A stretch of DNA of 11,550 bases from Euperipatoides rowelli (Eukaryota > Onychophora > Udeonychophora > Euonychophora > Peripatopsidae), in assembly GCA_003024985.2 (NCBI GenBank), contig PXIH01S0036839.1, one strand, 5' to 3'. The first letter of the stretch is position 1. Each line of letters begins with the position of its first letter. Below the pieces are notes generated by a model. It saw nothing but the letters and a program-made list of their open reading frames with translations, had not been told where the DNA came from and ran no database searches. Positions 8,270-11,550 of the stretch are shown piece by piece. The position numbers and the translations under genes were made by a program.

Positions 8270-8545
8270 GTTTGTGGCAAAAAAAAAAAGAAGATAGTGC
8301 AGATGTCTGTATAAGAAATTAAAAAAGAGGGCACAAATGTTCTGCACTGGAAATCCATATGCTATGTGGCCAAAAAGAAGGCACAGGAGTTCTACGTGGG
8401 TAATCCTTATGCTATGTGGCAAAAAAATAGGGCAAGGATATTCTGCATGAGAAATCAATATTGTATGTGGCAAAAAAAAGGGTACAGAAGTTCTGTACCC
8501 AAGTTTACCTGTGGTGCAGATGTTCTATGCAGGTTAATTATGTTA
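8270..8545. repeat. Minisatellite with a unit of about 50 bp
   Basis: A landmark GTTCTGCA-like word recurs at 8339, 8389, 8440 and 8490 (spacing 50, 51, 50), with diverged partial units at about 8304 and 8522. A second landmark, CTATGTGGC followed by an A-rich run, recurs at 8362, 8412 and 8463. Each unit reads roughly GGGCACAGG-x-GTTCTGCA, a G-rich bit, AATCC-TATG, then CTATGTGGC and seven or eight A. Units differ by several substitutions. Because the period is near 17 codons, open frames persist across it on both strands (minus 8141-8473; plus 8366-8569); their apparent peptide repeats are a product of the DNA repeat and not evidence of a protein. Confidence 0.9.
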
Positions 8546-9039
8546 TATTTAGGCTTCGTTAAATACTAAAAATTGGCGCAATTTGGTTTTATAGTGTCTG
8601 AGCAATATCAAATGGATTTCATTCAATAGTTTTATTAATCCAAATTCAACATCTATGGTATAATTGTCATTATATATTTAAATATAGTATTTGTAATATA
8701 GTCATGAGTATATAATGATTATAAAAGACATGCGGTTTATAGTCTGGCATAAACATAAGAGCATTTGATTGGCACAAAGCAAAGACAATATGAAACTGTT
8801 ATATTTTTTCAGGAATGACCAACAGTTGACTGTAAGGAAATAAAGGGAATGGACAATGTCTAGGCATGGTGGTCATATGGATAAAATCACCTACAGCCTT
8901 GAGATACTTGTAAATAAATGCCAGGGACATGGTTCATTCCCTCAATGAGGACAGGGGGTGTGATACCTCTTTATTTTCCTAGCTTACATTGTTTTTTTCT
9001 ATAAGCAGTCTGGTTAAAGGCCAGTCTAGGGAAAAAAGA
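8546..9039. other. AT-rich stretch with no recognisable gene
   Basis: Nothing recognisable on either strand. The part from about 8800 to 9000 is somewhat richer in G and C than its surroundings but contains no open frame or repeat that I can support. Confidence 0.5.
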
Positions 9040-9215
9040 GACACTTAGGCCGAAGACAGAAAAATACACACACTGGAGAAAGACCAACATAAGAAGAAAG
9101 GCTAGTTAAAGATGAATCTGCAGAAAAACCCTACTTAGGCTTCAAAAATGGAAAGGCGAAGATGGGGAAAAAATCACACCCTAGAGAAAGACCAACAATA
9201 CAGATGAAGATGACC
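9040..9215 (+). other. Two-copy degenerate repeat with zinc-finger-linker-like words
   Basis: Two related segments share CTTAGGC (at 9044 and 9134) and CTGGAGAAAGACCAACA-like ends (about 9072 and 9180). In one frame the first reads THTGERPT, like the linker between C2H2 zinc fingers; later AEKPYLGFKNGKA recalls the linker plus the start of a finger, but with Gly and Asn at the cysteine positions. The spacing between the two linker-like words is about 16 codons, not the 28 expected, and the shared landmarks are 90 and 107 bp apart, not 84. A ruined C2H2 array is possible, but chance resemblance in a purine-rich repeat is about as likely. Confidence 0.25.
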
Positions 9216-9651
9216 AAGTTTATAGAAGTTTAGAAGATTATAAAAATGCATTATATTGTAATAAATAAGTATGAGCATTTCTACCTATCATAGAAACTTT
9301 TTTTTTTTTTTAAAAAAAGAAAGGAATGGACAAATTTACTTTATTTGTTTTATAAAAAGAATATTAACTAATTTTATTCATTCTATATTTCCTTAAAAAT
9401 TAGCTAACCACTATAAACAATATTTTCATATTATAATGCCATAGTAAAATTCATGTTCTTATTGACTTTCCATTACTCAAGAAACTAATATGAAGAGTAC
9501 ATTTGATCAATTGATCCACATTTTGTTTGGTAAATTATGACTGAGGTCCTCCTACCCTACTATTATTATACTTATAAGTCACCTTAATTTTATCTTTAAT
9601 ATTTTACATTGCTCTCCAGTGATGCATTTTGTTATCTGAACGAATGTTGAA
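9216..9651. other. AT-rich stretch with no recognisable gene
   Basis: Contains a T run followed by an A-rich run around 9299-9320. No coding or RNA feature was found. It forms the left flank of the foldback element; no target-site duplication matching the right flank was identified by eye. Confidence 0.5.
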
Positions 9652-10182
9652 AGGTAACTAATAACAGTAATATAATAGAGGTCTTTCATTTAGTATTTTA
9701 GACACTGTTACACTTCAATGTTAAACCTATGGGAATTTTCATATGTTAATCCAATGGATATTTTTGCATGTTAATCTTATGAGACTTTGTTAGACAAGTG
9801 TCACAGCCATCTTATGGGATTTTAACCTAGGATTTTATATATTAAAGGGCTATGATGTTAATTTACAGGTTAAGCCTACTTAGTTAAAAAAGGGCACTTT
9901 AATAATTTTATGGGCCCCACTCATGGTATTTTAACCTGGAATTTATATATTCTAAAGGCCTCTGGTGTTAATTTTCAAGGTAAAGTTTACAACCTGGTAA
10001 TGAAAAAAAGGCATTGTCCATTTGGAATGTAGCCTACAACCTTATTGGAATTTAACCTGAGAACTATATGTCCTTAAAGGTTATCATGTTAATTTTTAAG
10101 TCAACCCTACTTGTACTTCATTCAGGACTTAATACAAGAGCACTAAACAGTCACATATTTAAAAAGTATGCTAATGAAATGA
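9652..10182 (+). repeat. Left arm of the foldback element (about 531 bp)
   Basis: The outer part (9652-9810) is unique within the arm. The inner part is three head-to-tail units starting at 9811, 9922 and 10041 (periods 111 and 119 bp). Each begins CTTATGGGATTTTAACCT or a variant, followed by a TATAT word, AAAGG, and (A/G)TGTTAATTT. The arm closes with the 67-bp segment (10116-10182) that pairs best with the right arm. Confidence 0.8.
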
Positions 10183-10503
10183 ATTATGATGTTAATTTAA
10201 GAAATGTGTAGAATTTTAGTGTATTTCAAAAAAATGTGTCTGTGTGTCCATCCCATGTTTAGAAATTGAGATAAACACAAAGATCAAGTTTAACCCAATA
10301 ATAGGTGAAAAGGATTTGTACCAGAAAATCTCAAGATGATGGTGTCAGTATTTTAAAATTTTCAAAACATAGAAACCATCTTGGAAAATATCCATCATTA
10401 GCCACCATATTTGTTTTCAGAGTGCCCAACCTAGATAATGTCTAAAGGCTAGTCTATAAGACACTTTAAAAATAGTACATATAAACTAAGTAGATGTATA
10501 TAC
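10183..10503. other. Spacer between foldback arms
   Basis: These 321 bp do not pair with each other at length. Short complementary words occur inside (CAAGATGATGG near 10333; CCATCTTGG and CCATCATT near 10377 and 10391), which could form a small inner stem. No open frame or known motif is present. Confidence 0.6.
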
Positions 10504-11296
10504 TCATTTCATTAGCATATTTTTAAAGCATGTGACTGTTTAATGCCCTTGTGTTATGACCTGAATGAAGCATATGACAAGCTTAACCTTGAAAATTTGT
10601 TTTAGTCCTAGATGCAATAGTACATACTATATACTAGTATATTATAAAATTATGACACCAACTTATTAGCATATTAATCACATGACTATTTAATGCCCCT
10701 ATTGTAAAGGCCTGTATGAAGGTCATTAAGTTTAACCTTGAAAATCAACTTCATACTACAGTACTTTAATATACAGTATATTATTAAACATTATATCATC
10801 TCATTAGCATAATTTTAGAACATGTCACTAATGAAAGCCCCTTGGTTAAAGCTCAGGATGAAGTACATGTAAGATTATCCTTAACAATCTACATAAGAGA
10901 CATTTAGGATTTAGGTTAAACCTCGATAAGAGTAGAGCCTCTCAAATGGACCTAATACCCAGTTGTAAGAATCCCCTTGAAAATTAATATCATAGCCATT
11001 AAATATATATAAATTCCAGGTTAAAAGCCCATATGGGGCGGGGCCTATCAAACTGTCATAGTGCCCAATTTTGAGTAAAAATGTTTAACTTGTAAATTAG
11101 CATCATAGACGTTTAAGGTATAAAATCCTAAGTTAAAATCCCATAAAGTATAATACCTTTCTGACAAAGTCTCATAAGATTAACATGTAAAAATATCCAT
11201 TAGATTAACATAGAAAAATTCCCACAGGATTAACATTAAAGTTATAACAGTCTCCAAAATACTAAAGGAAAGGCTCTACTATACCACTAATTACCT
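10504..11296 (-). repeat. Right arm of the foldback element (about 793 bp)
   Basis: This arm is about 260 bp longer than the left because its inner part has three tandem units starting at 10510, 10664 and 10802 (periods 154 and 138 bp). Each begins CATTAGCAT or TATTAGCAT, then ATGTGACTGTTTAATGCCC-like sequence, then GATGAAG and CTTAACCTTGAAAAT. The left arm has a single counterpart. The outer part (about 10910-11296) aligns inverted with the left arm's 111-119 bp units and its outer tail. Confidence 0.8.
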
Positions 11297-11405
11297 AACT
11301 AAACTTTGGCAGTTTAAGTCAGGAGATTTATCATTCTAAATGCAGAACATGAAACAGTTAAACTTGACAAAAAAAGTTTCATTTGATTGATTTGGAGAAC
11401 CTTAG

Positions 11406-11550
11406 AAAGACATACATGAATACCACCAGATAGAACTTAAAATAAGACTCAAAAAACGACTAGACATACTTGAAGATCTACAAGATCTTGATGAAAGTAA
11501 TTTCACCATCAAAGAAATTAATATTAGATGCTTCAAAATGCATGATGTTA
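11406..11550 (+). pseudogene. Possible LINE ORF2 linker fragment, running off the window
   Basis: From 11406 a frame stays open for 48 codons to the window edge and reads, in part, YHQIELKIRLKKRLDILEDL, then DESNFTIKEIN. It is rich in Leu, Lys, Asp and Glu, as a helical region would be. RTE-like and related LINEs carry a similar L-x-N-R-F-x-x-L-x-x-L segment between endonuclease and RT. Just upstream, the same frame has a stop at 11403-11405 and another some 20 bases before it, so if real it is a damaged copy. The resemblance is modest and rests on one short segment. Confidence 0.3.

Larger units (their letters stand above)
9652..11296. mobile_element. Foldback-type element: large imperfect inverted repeat with tandem-repeat arms
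   Basis: The sequence from 9652 inward is the reverse complement of the sequence from 11296 inward. Inner ends: 10116-10182 against 10504-10570 match at 58 of 67 positions without gaps. Outer ends: the words TTTAGTATTTT, TTAATC-x-AATGGATATTTTT and CATGTTAATCTTATGAGAC in 9690-9790 all recur inverted in 11165-11265. The middle parts also align inverted (TATATAAATTCCAGGTTAAA near 11010 against the complement near 9940). There is no open reading frame of note. Foldback elements such as Drosophila FB and non-autonomous DNA transposons have long inverted arms made of tandem units around an unrelated middle; this fits that architecture, but no superfamily-specific terminus or target duplication was recognised. 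Confidence 0.8.

Noticed and set aside
8141-8473. Longest open frame in the window (110 codons, minus strand)
   Set aside because: Much of it is the 50-bp minisatellite, whose near-triplet period keeps the frame open. No domain or signal is recognisable.
8270-8545. CRISPR-like appearance of regularly spaced words
   Set aside because: Whole 50-bp units are repeated with scattered mutations, there are no unique spacers, and the setting is eukaryotic.
11473-11489. Perfect 7-bp hairpin AAGATCT-ACA-AGATCTT
   Set aside because: Short, without a T run or other context, and expected by chance in 11 kb.
1-11550. A prokaryotic operon, defence island or phage module
   Set aside because: No long open frames, no ribosome-binding-site-led genes, abundant microsatellites, and only eukaryotic retroelement remnants were recognised.

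Overview
This window is strongly AT-rich, CpG-poor by eye, full of microsatellites and homopolymers, and carries two N positions (2068 and 7944), as a draft assembly would. It has no operons, no ribosome-binding-site-led genes and no intact open reading frame longer than about 110 codons. What can be recognised is wreckage of eukaryotic retroelements: a LINE, a gag-like ORF1, a GIY-YIG fragment of Penelope type, and a Ty3/Gypsy pol fragment. The best reading is intergenic or intronic DNA from a large, transposon-rich animal genome. I cannot name the species; an aquatic invertebrate or a basal vertebrate is only a guess.

Layout. About 362-3150 (+) holds one badly decayed LINE: APE-type endonuclease (GDFN at 915, SDHN at 1070), the endonuclease-RT linker (around 1325-1384), a low-complexity tandem repeat that splits the element (1688-2215), then reverse transcriptase (about 2284-3145, with a YVED box at 2957). 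Directly after it, also on +, lies a gag/ORF1-like remnant (about 3160-3960) ending in a damaged CCHC zinc knuckle. This is the reverse of normal LINE order and implies a second element. A GIY-YIG endonuclease-like fragment follows at about 4446-4680. From 4690 to 7000 there is little but AT-rich DNA, microsatellites and a near-perfect 91-bp direct repeat enclosing a hexanucleotide array (6704-6995).

On the minus strand, 7395-7680 encodes the RT thumb/connection part of a Ty3/Gypsy polyprotein. A 50-bp minisatellite lies at about 8270-8545 and a doubtful zinc-finger-like repeat at 9040-9215. The most striking structure is at 9652-11296: a large imperfect inverted repeat (foldback) with arms of about 531 and 793 bp, roughly 85% identical where compared, each built from internal tandem units around a 321-bp unrelated spacer. 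The last 145 bases hold an open frame that faintly resembles a LINE endonuclease-RT linker and runs off the window.

No genes here work together as a system. The biology is that of successive insertions, nested decay and local tandem amplification. The foldback element is the strongest candidate for something undescribed.
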